A stretch of 41,032 nt of DNA, taken from positions 1 through 41,032 of the forward strand of contig JABGWD010000086.1 in assembly GCA_018645725.1 (NCBI GenBank), given 5' to 3'. The stretch's first letter is position 1. Each line of letters begins with the position of its first letter. The notes below the pieces were generated by a model that worked only from the letters and a program-made list of their open reading frames with translations, searched no databases and was not told where the DNA came from. Of this stretch, positions 16,240-25,590 are shown in pieces. Source of the stretch: Opitutia bacterium. GTDB lineage: Bacteria; Verrucomicrobiota; Verrucomicrobiia; Opitutales; Seribacteraceae. Made by a program: the position numbers and the translations under genes.

Positions 16240-17214
16240 TCATTTTCTTTCTTTCCGTCCCAAAAGCCTGAAGGTCGTTACGGAATCTTTTTTTTGGAGA
16301 AAAAATGCAGTAATGTCGTTTTTCTTCTTCAGGTACTCTTTTGTTTTCCTCAATCCCATGACCGCAAAGGCGGAGGCAAGGGAATCGGCTTCCATTCCGG
16401 TGGGGGCGATGACCGTGACCTGACATCGAGTGGTCAGCCCAAGTCCAGTGCCGGGGTCGATCAAATGGGAATAGCGTTTCCCGTTCAGAATCACGAACTG
16501 TTCGAGATCCCCCGAAGTGGCAACCGCCAGGTTGGACAAATGCAGGGTAGGTAAGGCCGGGTGTTTGCGTCCCCCTATTTCGATTCGCCAACCTTTTGCG
16601 TCCCGGGGGGCGTCTCCCATCACCAAATCTCCTCCGGCATCGATCAGGCACCTGCTCAAACCTTTGTGCCTAAGTGTTTCCAGCATTCTGTCAGCTGCGT
16701 ACCCCTTGGCAATGCCACCCAAATCAAGCACCATGCCCGGAGTCGTCAAAGTCCCCGTTCGATCCTTTGCCGAAAGGCTCAGGTTTTGGTAGCTGACTCT
16801 GCGCAAAGCGGCAGCCAGTTTTTCTTCGGCCGGCATTTTTTTTCGAAAGCGGGCAATGCGCCAGAGCCTGGAAAGCGGACCGATCGTAACGTCAAAACAA
16901 CCGTCGGTCTCATGTGCCAAGACTTGCCCATGGTCCAAAACCTCGAAGAGATCCCGGGAAAGAATGAACTTTTGGCCGGATTGGGAACTTTCGGCAAAAC
17001 GAGTGAGCTCGCTCGAGCTCTCATAATCACTCAGCGCCATATTGAGCCTCTCCCCCTCCTTGAATGCAGCGGTTGCTCCTCTTTGCGCTTTCTGTTTGTC
17101 GTCCTCGTCGATAAGCACGATGAACTTTGCTCCCATGCAATCTTTTTCGAAGACCTGATAGCCCATGCCTTCACGGAAAACCAAGAAAAACCATAATAAA
17201 AGCACGTATCGCAT
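16240..17214 (-). CDS. apbE: ApbE-family FAD:protein FMN transferase
   Basis: 324 residues from the ATG at 17212-17214, which opens with a signal peptide-like stretch (MRYVLLLWFFLVF). The open frame extends upstream to 17439, but that part lies across the divergent promoter and the opposite gene. ApbE motifs: CFDVTIGPLSRLW, LDLGGIAKGYAADRM, CLIDAGGDLVMG, YSHLIDPGTG and EADSLASAFAVMG. The enzyme covalently attaches FMN to threonine in exported flavoproteins such as NqrB/NqrC and RnfG/RnfD, outside the inner membrane. The usual partners (nqr or rnf genes) are not in the window. It is divergent from the double-cytochrome gene with a 96-base gap. Confidence 0.94.
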   Translation of the reverse strand: MRYVLLLWFFLVFREGMGYQVFEKDCMGAKFIVLIDEDDKQKAQRGATAAFKEGERLNMALSDYESSSELTRFAESSQSGQKFILSRDLFEVLDHGQVLAHETDGCFDVTIGPLSRLWRIARFRKKMPAEEKLAAALRRVSYQNLSLSAKDRTGTLTTPGMVLDLGGIAKGYAADRMLETLRHKGLSRCLIDAGGDLVMGDAPRDAKGWRIEIGGRKHPALPTLHLSNLAVATSGDLEQFVILNGKRYSHLIDPGTGLGLTTRCQVTVIAPTGMEADSLASAFAVMGLRKTKEYLKKKNDITAFFLQKKDSVTTFRLLGRKERK

Positions 17215-17265
17215 GATAAAAATTTGATGGTTCGCTAGAAATATTCTTTTCTCAAGGTGATATTT

Positions 17266-17294
17266 TTGAGATATTGCATCGCTTTCGATATATA
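17266..17294 (+). promoter_or_regulatory. Candidate sigma-70 promoter for the cytochrome/FGE-like gene
   Basis: TTGAGA (17266-17271, five of six against TTGACA) and TATATA (17289-17294, four of six against TATAAT) are separated by exactly 17 bases, in the gap between divergent genes. The start codon at 17311 would leave a leader of only about ten bases. Consensus match by eye only. Confidence 0.4.
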
Positions 17295-17310
17295 TTAATA
17301 CCACCACTCC

Positions 17311-19041
17311 ATGACGAATCCCAAAATTAAACTTTGTTTTGCCGCGCTTTTCTTTGCGAGCTCTCCCCTCGCCTTCTGCGAAATTGATTTCGTCCGGGAC
17401 GTGAAGCCAATACTCGAACACAATTGCGTTAGCTGTCACCGGGAGGACAATGCCAAAGGAAAGATCAGGCTCGACACCAAAGCCGCTGCCTTTGCGGGTG
17501 ACGAGGTCATCGTGCCCGGCAAACCCGAGGACAGTTCTCTTTATTGGACAACGACACTACCGTCCGACGACGATATTGCCATGCCCCCGATCAAGAACGA
17601 AGACAAAGATTATCCTTTGACCAAGTTCGAGAAGAATATTTTAAGCGATTGGATCAAGGAGGGAGCGGAATGGCCGGACGAAGAAAAGCTGTCGCCCCTG
17701 AAAAGGCTTCCCAAGCAGGTGGATTTTGTCGAACACGTACAACCAATTCTCGAGCTCAATTGCGTAGCCTGTCATTATGAAAAGAAGGTGAAGGGAAAGC
17801 TCAGGCTTGATTCGTTCGAGCATGCCTTTGCCTCGGAAACCGTTTTGGTCCCTGGCGAACCACTCGACAGTGATCTCTGGGTTTTGTGTACGCTTCCTCA
17901 AGATGACGAGATGTTTATGCCTCCCGAAGGAAACGACCCGTTGTCCGCCACCGATCTTTTCATGTTGAGGCGATGGATTGAGGAGGGTGCCGATTGGCCC
18001 GAATCTGCCAAGCTTTCTCCGAAAAAGAAAAGTTTTACCGTTTTGGGCATGATGCCGAAGGATCTTTACCGGGAGCTTGGTTTCAGTGCCGGCAAGGTTA
18101 AGGGCGAATTCAGCGGATACCGGCAGGAAATCAAAACCTCGGACTTGAATTTCGAGATGTTGCCCATCAAAGGGGGACAATTCACCATGGGCAGTCCCCT
18201 TGACGATCCAAATCGTGGAAAAAACGAATTTCCCGCCCACCCCGTCAAGGTCTCGGACTTTTGGATGGGGAAGCATGAGGTAACGTGGGACGAGTACGAG
18301 CTATGGATGATTAACCTCGATAAGGACAATCGCGAGTACAACAAGATTGAAAAGAGTGAGGGCGACGGTCTTGCCGATGCGGTGACCAAACCGACCTCTC
18401 CCTACGTGGACATGTCCTTTGGCATGGGCAAGAGCGGGTACCCGGCGATTTGCATGACTCAACTCTCGGCAAAAATGTACTGCATGTGGTTGAGTGCCCG
18501 CACGGGCAAGTTTTACCGCTTGCCGACCGAAGCCGAGTGGGAATACGCCTGCAAAGCCGGTACGGAAACCGCCTACAGTTTCGGGAACGACTCCAAGGAA
18601 CTTTCCAACTATTCCTGGCATGTCCGTAACAGTCGGTTCCAATACCAGAAGATCGGGCAGAAATCGCCGAACCCATTCGGACTGTACGACATGCACGGAA
18701 ACGTTTGGGAATGGGTGCTCGATCAATATGCCCCTCCTGCCAAGGAAAAGCCCACGGAGGTCAGGGTCAACCCCCTGATTGCGCCCAATACCCTGTATCC
18801 CCGAGCCGTCAAGGGCGGCTCATGGGACGATGGAGCCTCCAATCACCGGAGTGCTGCCCGGATGGGTTCGGAGGAAGCCTGGAAAAAGCAAGACCCGCAA
18901 ATTCCCAAGAGCGTGTGGTACCACACGGATGCAATTTTCGTCGGTTTCCGAATCGTGCGTCCCCGTGAGATTCCCACGATCGATGAAGTCGAAAAATTTT
19001 GGCCTTCCGAAGAGGACATAAAGGCTATTCCTCAGCGTTAA
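17311..19041 (+). CDS. Secreted protein with two PSCyt1-type cytochrome c domains and an FGE-like domain
   Basis: 576 residues with a signal peptide ending near AFC/E. Two similar modules follow: residues about 25-125 with haem motif CVSCH (39-43) and about 135-240 with CVACH (151-155). Each continues with a KGK.RLD segment, a VPG.P..S.L stretch and a MPP motif that could supply the distal haem ligand, as in planctomycete-type cytochrome c (PSCyt1). Residues about 280-555 match the formylglycine-generating enzyme/sulfatase-modifying factor fold: GGQFTMGS, RLPTEAEWEYACKAG, NPFGLYDMHGNVWEW, KGGSWDD and VGFRIVRP. The cysteine pair that true FGE uses for catalysis (near the GGS motif) is missing, so it is probably a binding or structural domain. 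It precedes the VccA-like gene by 59 bases. Function unknown. Confidence 0.9.
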   Translation: MTNPKIKLCFAALFFASSPLAFCEIDFVRDVKPILEHNCVSCHREDNAKGKIRLDTKAAAFAGDEVIVPGKPEDSSLYWTTTLPSDDDIAMPPIKNEDKDYPLTKFEKNILSDWIKEGAEWPDEEKLSPLKRLPKQVDFVEHVQPILELNCVACHYEKKVKGKLRLDSFEHAFASETVLVPGEPLDSDLWVLCTLPQDDEMFMPPEGNDPLSATDLFMLRRWIEEGADWPESAKLSPKKKSFTVLGMMPKDLYRELGFSAGKVKGEFSGYRQEIKTSDLNFEMLPIKGGQFTMGSPLDDPNRGKNEFPAHPVKVSDFWMGKHEVTWDEYELWMINLDKDNREYNKIEKSEGDGLADAVTKPTSPYVDMSFGMGKSGYPAICMTQLSAKMYCMWLSARTGKFYRLPTEAEWEYACKAGTETAYSFGNDSKELSNYSWHVRNSRFQYQKIGQKSPNPFGLYDMHGNVWEWVLDQYAPPAKEKPTEVRVNPLIAPNTLYPRAVKGGSWDDGASNHRSAARMGSEEAWKKQDPQIPKSVWYHTDAIFVGFRIVRPREIPTIDEVEKFWPSEEDIKAIPQR

Positions 19042-19100
19042 CCGGCTTAACTTTTAAGTTGCATTTTTTCGATCCATGGATTCGATTGTAGGCAAGCCCT

Positions 19101-22100
19101 ATGAACGATCTTGCACATAACCGCAAACCCTTGCCTCAAAAGAACAAGAGCAAAGGTTTTGCCTTGGTGTTGGCTCTTGCCTTGATGAGCTTGGTCTTTC
19201 TCCTCGTCATTTCCCTCGTCACCTTGGTCGGGACCGACCTCAGCCTGGCCGAACTCCGCAAACAAAGAGTTCTTTCTCAAGCCAATGCCAAGATGGGGAT
19301 GATGGTTGCCCTTGGCGAATTGCAAAAGCACCTCGGGCCGGACACGAGAATTTCCGGCACGGCCGATATGCTTGATGAGCGGATTGAGCAAACGTCGCAA
19401 TTTCTCCAAACCAAGTACGACCCGAACGTCACCCCGTCGGACGGTATTGATCTCAATGAAAACGGAGAGATAGACAAACTCCCGTTCGGTCAAAGATATT
19501 GGACGGGGGTCTGGAAGCACAAGGCAGCCAACGACAACAATAAGGACAACCCGGGTATCAGTCCTACGCCGGGGAACTTCGAACCGGGCAATTCCGCTAG
19601 CAAATTCACCACTTACGACAGTGGTTTCGACTCACACCCTGCGGTCGAGGTCGCTTGGTTGGTGAGCGGGAACGAAGGGTACCAAAAGAAATTGGGCATC
19701 TTTTCCTCATCGGGACCCTTTGGAAACCAGTTGAGCGAATTCCTCGATATCCCGGACGGAATCTTCGTCGACGACAGACCCAGTCCTTATGGAACGGAGA
19801 CAAACGCTTGGCTCGATTTCGAAAACGTGGTCAGGACCGACAAGCTTTTCGGTCAGGCAAAGCAATTGACCGAAAGATCGTATCATCACCCCATGATCGA
19901 TCTTCCCGATCCCGACTTGCCGAGCGCACCCGATTCCAACGAGACGGTTTGGATTCTCAAGAACCCTTTGCTCAAGCATACTTACGACAAAGGGGTGCGT
20001 GACGGAAGCGTCAACCCGGACGATTGGAGAGATCACTTGATTGCCGAACCCGTAAAAGTCAGGAAAACCTCTTTCGCTCTCTCGGAAAGAGAAGACAAGT
20101 CAGCCGTTTATGCCTATTGGGTCGGGGACGATGGAGTGAAGGCCAAGCTCAACCTGCTTTCTGCGGGCGACCAAAAACAGATTGCCGAATCACCCAACGT
20201 GGAATCCGGGGTCGACCTGACGTTCACTCATCCGGAGAGAAATCAACCCCATGTGATCGACTCCCCCTCCTTTGCCGTCTTTGACCAAAGCGCCATTGAT
20301 TCTGACAGTGCCAAGGATATTCGCAATGACAAGATTTCCGTCAACTATCATGCCCTTACGGCGGATTCCTACGGGGTTCTTTCCGACAGCCGGTCGGGTG
20401 GGCTTAAGCGCGATTTGAGCGCCCTTTTCGCAATGTCCGATCAGCAGTTCGACGACTACGGATTCGGAGGGTGGTTTTACAAGGAACGCGTTCATTACCT
20501 CAAGGAATTCGAGCCGAACCTCAAGGTAGTCGGAGCAACACAGCGACCTCATGTGGAAAAGCCCGGAGGGGTAGCTGACTACGCAGGCCAGCCGATACCT
20601 AATCCCAATTCGAAGGCAAAGGCCAACCAATGGCTTGATCGTGCAGGCGCTCCTTATATCAACGACTACGGGGTACTTGCCGCCGGGCCCAAATGGTCCG
20701 TCCTTCGTGATTTCCATAACCTTTATGAGGAAGTGGAGGACGACACGCTTACCGTCACCGAAAGTACGAGTGGCGAACCCAACGCTGCCTATCCCGACAA
20801 GTTCCCGAGGAGCACCGGGGACAACCTTGTGGTCTTCGATTCGAGGCCGCACGGGGCGATCAGCAAAGCTCGCGGAGGCGCTGCCGAAATCAGGAAGCAA
20901 TACAATTATCTTCGAGGAATTCAAAACCGTCCCGAACCATCCAACCATCCGATCAGTCCCGTCCTTCTTGAGATCAAGTACGGACAAGCCCCTTTCTTCG
21001 AGAATGGCAAACTAGGCTTGGCCGTCCTTCCCTCGGTTGCCCTTTGGAACCCGTACGACGTGACCTTGACCATGGATCAAGACATTATTGTCGAGGTTCC
21101 TATCCAAAACGAGATCCAAGCTTATAACACGAAAGACTGGGATATATTCAAGAAGTGGTGGAATCACGAACTCAAACGGAACACCTCCTCGGTTTCAAAT
21201 GGCTTTTCCACTTCCTCCACGAGTTTGCCAAGTAACTCGGAATTCAATTTTGACCCGGATGACGATGCCCTGTTTGCCTCCATTTGGCCAAATACTTTTA
21301 TTGATTTGAATGGCAACGGAAGATGGGATCCCGGAGAAACCGGTCGACGTCCACCCAGGCTCCCTCCGGTCAAGCCGGGTAAACCCGGAGGCGGGGGCGG
21401 AGGAGGAGGAAGCAGGCGATGGCGGCGCCCCATCTATTCGGGCGACCGGCACGACTTTTGGGACAAGCAATTCAAGCACGTCAGCCATCAGGAGAGAAAC
21501 AAGATTTCGAATGCCGCCAACCGCAATTTTTTCCGCTTCCGCAACGAATCCGATTTCACCCCCCTCTTTAGTCACCCCTCCTCTATTCGCTCCAACGGGA
21601 AAATACCCGTTTTCCACATCTTCCGCCAAAGCAGGGTCGAGCTTCAGTCTGGACGATCGACATTCGTACGAGCCACGGGCGCTGTGCCCTTGCGTCTTCG
21701 AATCAGCAGCCTGAAACTCGACCCGGGCGAAAAAGCTCATTTTGTCGTTGAGTCCGGAGCAACCTACGATTGGTCATTGATTAAACAAGTAAGGAACGAC
21801 CCGAGCGGAAGATCGAAGAGCCTGTTGGACATTCCCTTGGTCAAGGGACCCGAAATACCTGTCATCGCCAAATTTTTTACCGACTACACGCAACCGGGAA
21901 GCGATCCGGTTACGGTTCGCCATTGGCTCTCTCACATAAAGGGAATCACACGGGCCGAACTGGAAAACATTGACGAGACCGGGAACATTCTTCCCGGTCT
22001 TGGCGGTACGCCCTCCCCCAGGGGCATTACCATATACTTGGCGTCGGGCAGCAACGAATTTGCTATCAAGAAATTCAGCAAATCTTTCAATATAGGCATA

Positions 22101-24695
22101 GGAGGAGGAATTAACGACTACGCCAACGCGAACTCCGACTTGAGTTTGAACCGTTTTAAGAATCTTTCGGGCAACAAAGCTCCGATGAATGGTTTCAGGC
22201 TCCGGTGGAACTTGCCTGGCGACTCGGACAAGATTGTTTTTCACGAATTCAATCCCCGTTCCCTTGTCGAAAGTTTCCAAACCGGTTCCGGGCACAATTG
22301 GTCTGTGGAAAAGTTCGATTCGAATCATTACAAAGGACATGGTGGTAACAAGGCTTGTAATACATGGACTAAGTTTTACGTAGGCAAAGAAAGGCCACCT
22401 TACCGTTGGAACGAACACAACCCTACGTCCGAGCCGTTCGCAGACTTCGACGACTTCAACACCACGAAACATTTCACGGAGTCAAGCGCCACCGGGAGAA
22501 GTTTTGTCCCCGGAGCTGCTTTCCCACTGGTTGACGACTCGGGCGAGTACTGCATCGGTTACTTTCATGAAGACCAGAACTTGGATATGGAGGGCCAAGC
22601 GGCTTTTGACTCCGCGATCATGTTTGGCGTCCCCCGCACTCCCTTGCTTTCCCTCGTGCAATTCAGGCACGCCAATTTGAATCCCTATTCCCAAGGTCCC
22701 GCTTACGTTGTCGGCAATTCCTACGCCACTACCCAAGTTGCCCGCTACAAGACTTGGGGAAGGGTCCGCCGGATCGATTTTCAGCCTGATATGGACATTC
22801 CATACTTGGTCAACAAATTCAGTTTCGATTACCTGGATCAATTTACCGGAAATTACTTTCCGGTACGTCTTTTTCCGTGGGATTTGGCGAACTTGGACAC
22901 GGGTGCGGGAACTGTCCGTGACGTTGAGAACGAATTCAACCACCAAAACGTTACCCTTGATCAAAGTTATTACGCGAACCAAGCCCTTTTTGACGGGTAC
23001 TTTTTATCCGGTGACGACAGGAACAACCCCTCCCTTTCCTCCTCGTTGCAGTCCGCAAATCCGAGACTGGTTCCTTACCGGAACGCCGACGCCGTCGGTA
23101 ATTCCCAGTCCGGAGAAGATCACCGTCATCAGACCAATGCGTCCAATCTTCTGATCAATGGGGCGTTTAACGTAAACTCCACCTCTGTGGAAGCATGGGT
23201 CAGTCAACTTTCTTCTCTTAGGAAATATGGTGAAAGCAAAACGCCATTTCCACGCGTCATAGGTGAAAGCTCCGCTCCGGACGACGTATGGGCAGGGTAC
23301 GCCTCCCTTACCGATGACCAACTTGAGGATTTGGCCCGATATCTGGTCGAGGAAGTCAAGTTGCGAGGACCTTTTTTGTCTCTTTCCGACTTCGTTAACC
23401 GCAGGGTTGCCCGCACTTCCTTTGCCTCCGGTAACGAAAGTTTGGTTTGGTTGAAGCGTGACAAGTGGCCGAGAGAGACCAGAGACACGGTTTTGGGTTT
23501 GCGTGGTCCCGTACAGGCGGCGATTGCCAAAGCCGGGATCAATGGCGAAGGGTTCTCCACTTCGAAGGATGACCTTGCTCTTCCGCGGGTTCCTCAAAAA
23601 AGATGGGTAATGACAGGTGGGGCGAAGGGAAGAGCCATGACCACCCAAGAATTTTCCCTTGTCGGGTTCAAGAACAATGGCTTGTCATCCGTTGATTCGA
23701 AGTTCGGTTCGCATGCCATAAGTTTGCAGGGAACTCTCCGTCCGGCGTCCCCCAAACCCAACGTCGGGAATCCTGACCGGAATAATCGCGGGCATTGGTA
23801 TACCTACGCGCAAGGTTGGGGTGCAGGGGTAACTCAAAAAAACGACCTGTTTCCTGATCCGCTCATAATGGTGCGGGCTACCCGGTATCACGTCGACACC
23901 AACAATGCCTACCGTGCGGATGACAGCATTGCAAACGTGGGTGATTGGATACCCAACCCTCCCGTTCTTATTCCCGCCGTTCAGAAGGACCCTCCGGATC
24001 CTTACAGGCAATGGAATGATCAACAAGGAATGCAAGTTTCCCGTGAGAGGATGCCCATGAAAATGGACATTTACAAGAATGCCTTCAATTTTGGAGAGGC
24101 CCCGGACAGCCTTTTGGCCGTTGAGAACGTTGCCACTGGGGCCAATATTCCAGGTTGGCTTACCCAGGCAGACGTCCTTTCGCCTCTTGCTCCCTCCCTC
24201 GCTGCCCGTTCCGATACCTTTACGATCCGTGTCATGGGGGAAAGCCCTGCCGGCGAGAGCAATCAGATGGCTTCCCGCTCATGGATCGAAGTAACGGTTC
24301 AACGTCTGCCCGATTACGTGAAGTCCAAGTTGGACCCTGCGTATCATCGGCCTCATGAGCCTTTTGAGGACCGCAATTTGGATGGCATTTGGAATGGTCG
24401 TGAGGAATATTGGCTTGATTTGAACCGCAACAGTACCGAAAGCGACAGTTCCGGAAAGATTCAACCCATAACCAATGGCATAGAGGCAGGCCCCGATTTG
24501 CCGGGAATTGGAAAAACGGGAGCGAGAAATCGTTATGCAGTCGGTTTGCCGACGGATCGCAAACTTAATCAGGACCCGCATGAGGAAGTCCTGTCCAATT
24601 CTGACAAGGATATTTCAAGAAAAGGAATCAACCAACGGTTCGGCCGCAAATTCAAGATCATAAAATTCCGTTGGTTACGGGAAAACGAAGTGTAA
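19101..24695 (+). CDS. Giant pseudopilin-like protein, Verru_Chthon cassette A type
   Basis: 1864 residues. After a basic leader (about 20 residues), KGFALVLALALMSLVFLLVI forms a prepilin-type hydrophobic helix without Glu at position 5, as in the GspK/PilX minor pseudopilins; QANAKMGMMVALGELQKHLG follows, which is typical of Verru_Chthon cassette protein A. The rest is polar, rich in Asn, Asp, Pro and Trp, and reads as a large envelope or surface protein. Three calcium-loop-like motifs are spread out: DLNENGEID near residue 116, DLNGNGRWDPGE near 735 and DRNLDGIWNGREE near 1757. A Pro/Gly linker with eight consecutive Gly lies near 760-780. The family is of unknown function; a role at the tip of a secretion filament is inference. 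It sits between the cytochrome/FGE gene and a small exported protein. Confidence 0.85.
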   Translation: MNDLAHNRKPLPQKNKSKGFALVLALALMSLVFLLVISLVTLVGTDLSLAELRKQRVLSQANAKMGMMVALGELQKHLGPDTRISGTADMLDERIEQTSQFLQTKYDPNVTPSDGIDLNENGEIDKLPFGQRYWTGVWKHKAANDNNKDNPGISPTPGNFEPGNSASKFTTYDSGFDSHPAVEVAWLVSGNEGYQKKLGIFSSSGPFGNQLSEFLDIPDGIFVDDRPSPYGTETNAWLDFENVVRTDKLFGQAKQLTERSYHHPMIDLPDPDLPSAPDSNETVWILKNPLLKHTYDKGVRDGSVNPDDWRDHLIAEPVKVRKTSFALSEREDKSAVYAYWVGDDGVKAKLNLLSAGDQKQIAESPNVESGVDLTFTHPERNQPHVIDSPSFAVFDQSAIDSDSAKDIRNDKISVNYHALTADSYGVLSDSRSGGLKRDLSALFAMSDQQFDDYGFGGWFYKERVHYLKEFEPNLKVVGATQRPHVEKPGGVADYAGQPIPNPNSKAKANQWLDRAGAPYINDYGVLAAGPKWSVLRDFHNLYEEVEDDTLTVTESTSGEPNAAYPDKFPRSTGDNLVVFDSRPHGAISKARGGAAEIRKQYNYLRGIQNRPEPSNHPISPVLLEIKYGQAPFFENGKLGLAVLPSVALWNPYDVTLTMDQDIIVEVPIQNEIQAYNTKDWDIFKKWWNHELKRNTSSVSNGFSTSSTSLPSNSEFNFDPDDDALFASIWPNTFIDLNGNGRWDPGETGRRPPRLPPVKPGKPGGGGGGGGSRRWRRPIYSGDRHDFWDKQFKHVSHQERNKISNAANRNFFRFRNESDFTPLFSHPSSIRSNGKIPVFHIFRQSRVELQSGRSTFVRATGAVPLRLRISSLKLDPGEKAHFVVESGATYDWSLIKQVRNDPSGRSKSLLDIPLVKGPEIPVIAKFFTDYTQPGSDPVTVRHWLSHIKGITRAELENIDETGNILPGLGGTPSPRGITIYLASGSNEFAIKKFSKSFNIGIGGGINDYANANSDLSLNRFKNLSGNKAPMNGFRLRWNLPGDSDKIVFHEFNPRSLVESFQTGSGHNWSVEKFDSNHYKGHGGNKACNTWTKFYVGKERPPYRWNEHNPTSEPFADFDDFNTTKHFTESSATGRSFVPGAAFPLVDDSGEYCIGYFHEDQNLDMEGQAAFDSAIMFGVPRTPLLSLVQFRHANLNPYSQGPAYVVGNSYATTQVARYKTWGRVRRIDFQPDMDIPYLVNKFSFDYLDQFTGNYFPVRLFPWDLANLDTGAGTVRDVENEFNHQNVTLDQSYYANQALFDGYFLSGDDRNNPSLSSSLQSANPRLVPYRNADAVGNSQSGEDHRHQTNASNLLINGAFNVNSTSVEAWVSQLSSLRKYGESKTPFPRVIGESSAPDDVWAGYASLTDDQLEDLARYLVEEVKLRGPFLSLSDFVNRRVARTSFASGNESLVWLKRDKWPRETRDTVLGLRGPVQAAIAKAGINGEGFSTSKDDLALPRVPQKRWVMTGGAKGRAMTTQEFSLVGFKNNGLSSVDSKFGSHAISLQGTLRPASPKPNVGNPDRNNRGHWYTYAQGWGAGVTQKNDLFPDPLIMVRATRYHVDTNNAYRADDSIANVGDWIPNPPVLIPAVQKDPPDPYRQWNDQQGMQVSRERMPMKMDIYKNAFNFGEAPDSLLAVENVATGANIPGWLTQADVLSPLAPSLAARSDTFTIRVMGESPAGESNQMASRSWIEVTVQRLPDYVKSKLDPAYHRPHEPFEDRNLDGIWNGREEYWLDLNRNSTESDSSGKIQPITNGIEAGPDLPGIGKTGARNRYAVGLPTDRKLNQDPHEEVLSNSDKDISRKGINQRFGRKFKIIKFRWLRENEV

Positions 24696-24704
24696 AACAA
24701 GACT

Positions 24705-24738
24705 TCTCTTCACGCCGCAATTCGTTAAGGTGAAGAGA
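24705..24738 (+). promoter_or_regulatory. RBS-masking hairpin in front of the small exported-protein gene
   Basis: TCTCTTCAC (24705-24713) pairs perfectly over nine bases with GTGAAGAGA (24730-24738); the loop is 16 bases. The 3' arm contains part of the Shine-Dalgarno AAGGTG (24727-24732) and the A of the ATG. The hairpin starts ten bases after the stop codon of the giant gene, so a terminating ribosome could open it. Translational coupling is inferred. Confidence 0.6.
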
Positions 24739-25535
24739 TGAGATTTTGTATTCTTTTGTCAGTTTTCCTGACGACTCTTCTTTGGTCGCAGGAGCAAGCG
24801 GAGAAGCCATCGCCCAAGGCGCTTTTTTCAATCATGCTGTGGAATACACAGGGCAGTCAAAACCTTGCTTACGCCCCGTGGGGAAATGACCGCGAGGGAA
24901 ATGCCACCATCGTTCCTTTTACCGTATCCTCCGGCAGACCTTCCCAAAAATGTTCCTTTTACGGGGTCGGCGAGTTGAATTTGCTTAGGCAAAAAGAGCC
25001 TTATGAATTCGAAGAGGGTGAGGACCCATATGAATCGGTCTCCAAGATTCGATTGCCGTTTTCTGCAGACAAACCCAGTGACTCCCTTATTCTCCTTACT
25101 CCGTCAGCGGAAGAAGAAAGTTGGAAAACGAGAAACCTTTCCTTTGACGAAAAGACGATTCCCAAAGGACACTTCACCTTCAGTTCTCAACTCAATTCCC
25201 CGATTGGCTTGATTTTCGGAGAATCCAAGTTCACCCTTTCACGCGGAAAGACGGAGCAAGTCAAAGCAACCCCCAAGGACAAGGAAAGCGAGGTTATGGA
25301 GCTCTCGGCCTACCTGCCGAAAAATGGAAAGTACGAACAGGTTTTCTCTAGAAAATGGCCCTACTCACCCGATCTTCGCGGGTTGTATTTCGTCGGCATG
25401 CAAAGAAACCGAATTCGTGTGAGCCGAATCGTGGAATTCTCTTTGCCTGTGGAAAACACTCTTGGTTTTGGCCTTCTGCCCGTTTCCTCTCTTGAGACGG
25501 AAGAAAAACCTCAGCCTACGGTTGGTGGGTTTTAG
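24738..25535 (+). CDS. Uncharacterised exported protein
   Basis: 265 residues with a Sec signal peptide (MRFCILLSVFLTTLLWSQ, cleavage near there). I do not recognise a family. The mature part is polar and predicted mostly beta: segments such as FSIMLWNTQGSQNLAYAPWG, then KCSFYGVGELNLL, PIGLIFGESKFTLSRG and GLYFVGMQRNRIRVSRIVEF. Its position 42 bases after the VccA-like gene, on the same strand and behind a hairpin that could couple their translation, suggests that it works with that protein, perhaps as an envelope accessory. AAGGTG lies five bases before the ATG. Its stop is 55 bases before the probable start of the GntP permease. Confidence 0.75.
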   Translation: MRFCILLSVFLTTLLWSQEQAEKPSPKALFSIMLWNTQGSQNLAYAPWGNDREGNATIVPFTVSSGRPSQKCSFYGVGELNLLRQKEPYEFEEGEDPYESVSKIRLPFSADKPSDSLILLTPSAEEESWKTRNLSFDEKTIPKGHFTFSSQLNSPIGLIFGESKFTLSRGKTEQVKATPKDKESEVMELSAYLPKNGKYEQVFSRKWPYSPDLRGLYFVGMQRNRIRVSRIVEFSLPVENTLGFGLLPVSSLETEEKPQPTVGGF

Positions 25536-25590
25536 GACATTAAGTTCCACGAATTACCAAAACCCCTTTTCTCCGCTTGCTTCCCTTTTC

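Noticed and set aside
19042-19070. Terminator-like AACTT/AAGTT hairpin followed by a T-run after the cytochrome/FGE gene
   Set aside because: The stem is five AT-rich pairs with a two-base loop, which would not be stable.
19072-19081. Perfect ten-base palindrome ATCCATGGAT upstream of the VccA-like gene
   Set aside because: A ten-base palindrome with no flanking symmetry is expected by chance in a window of this size, and no second copy was seen.
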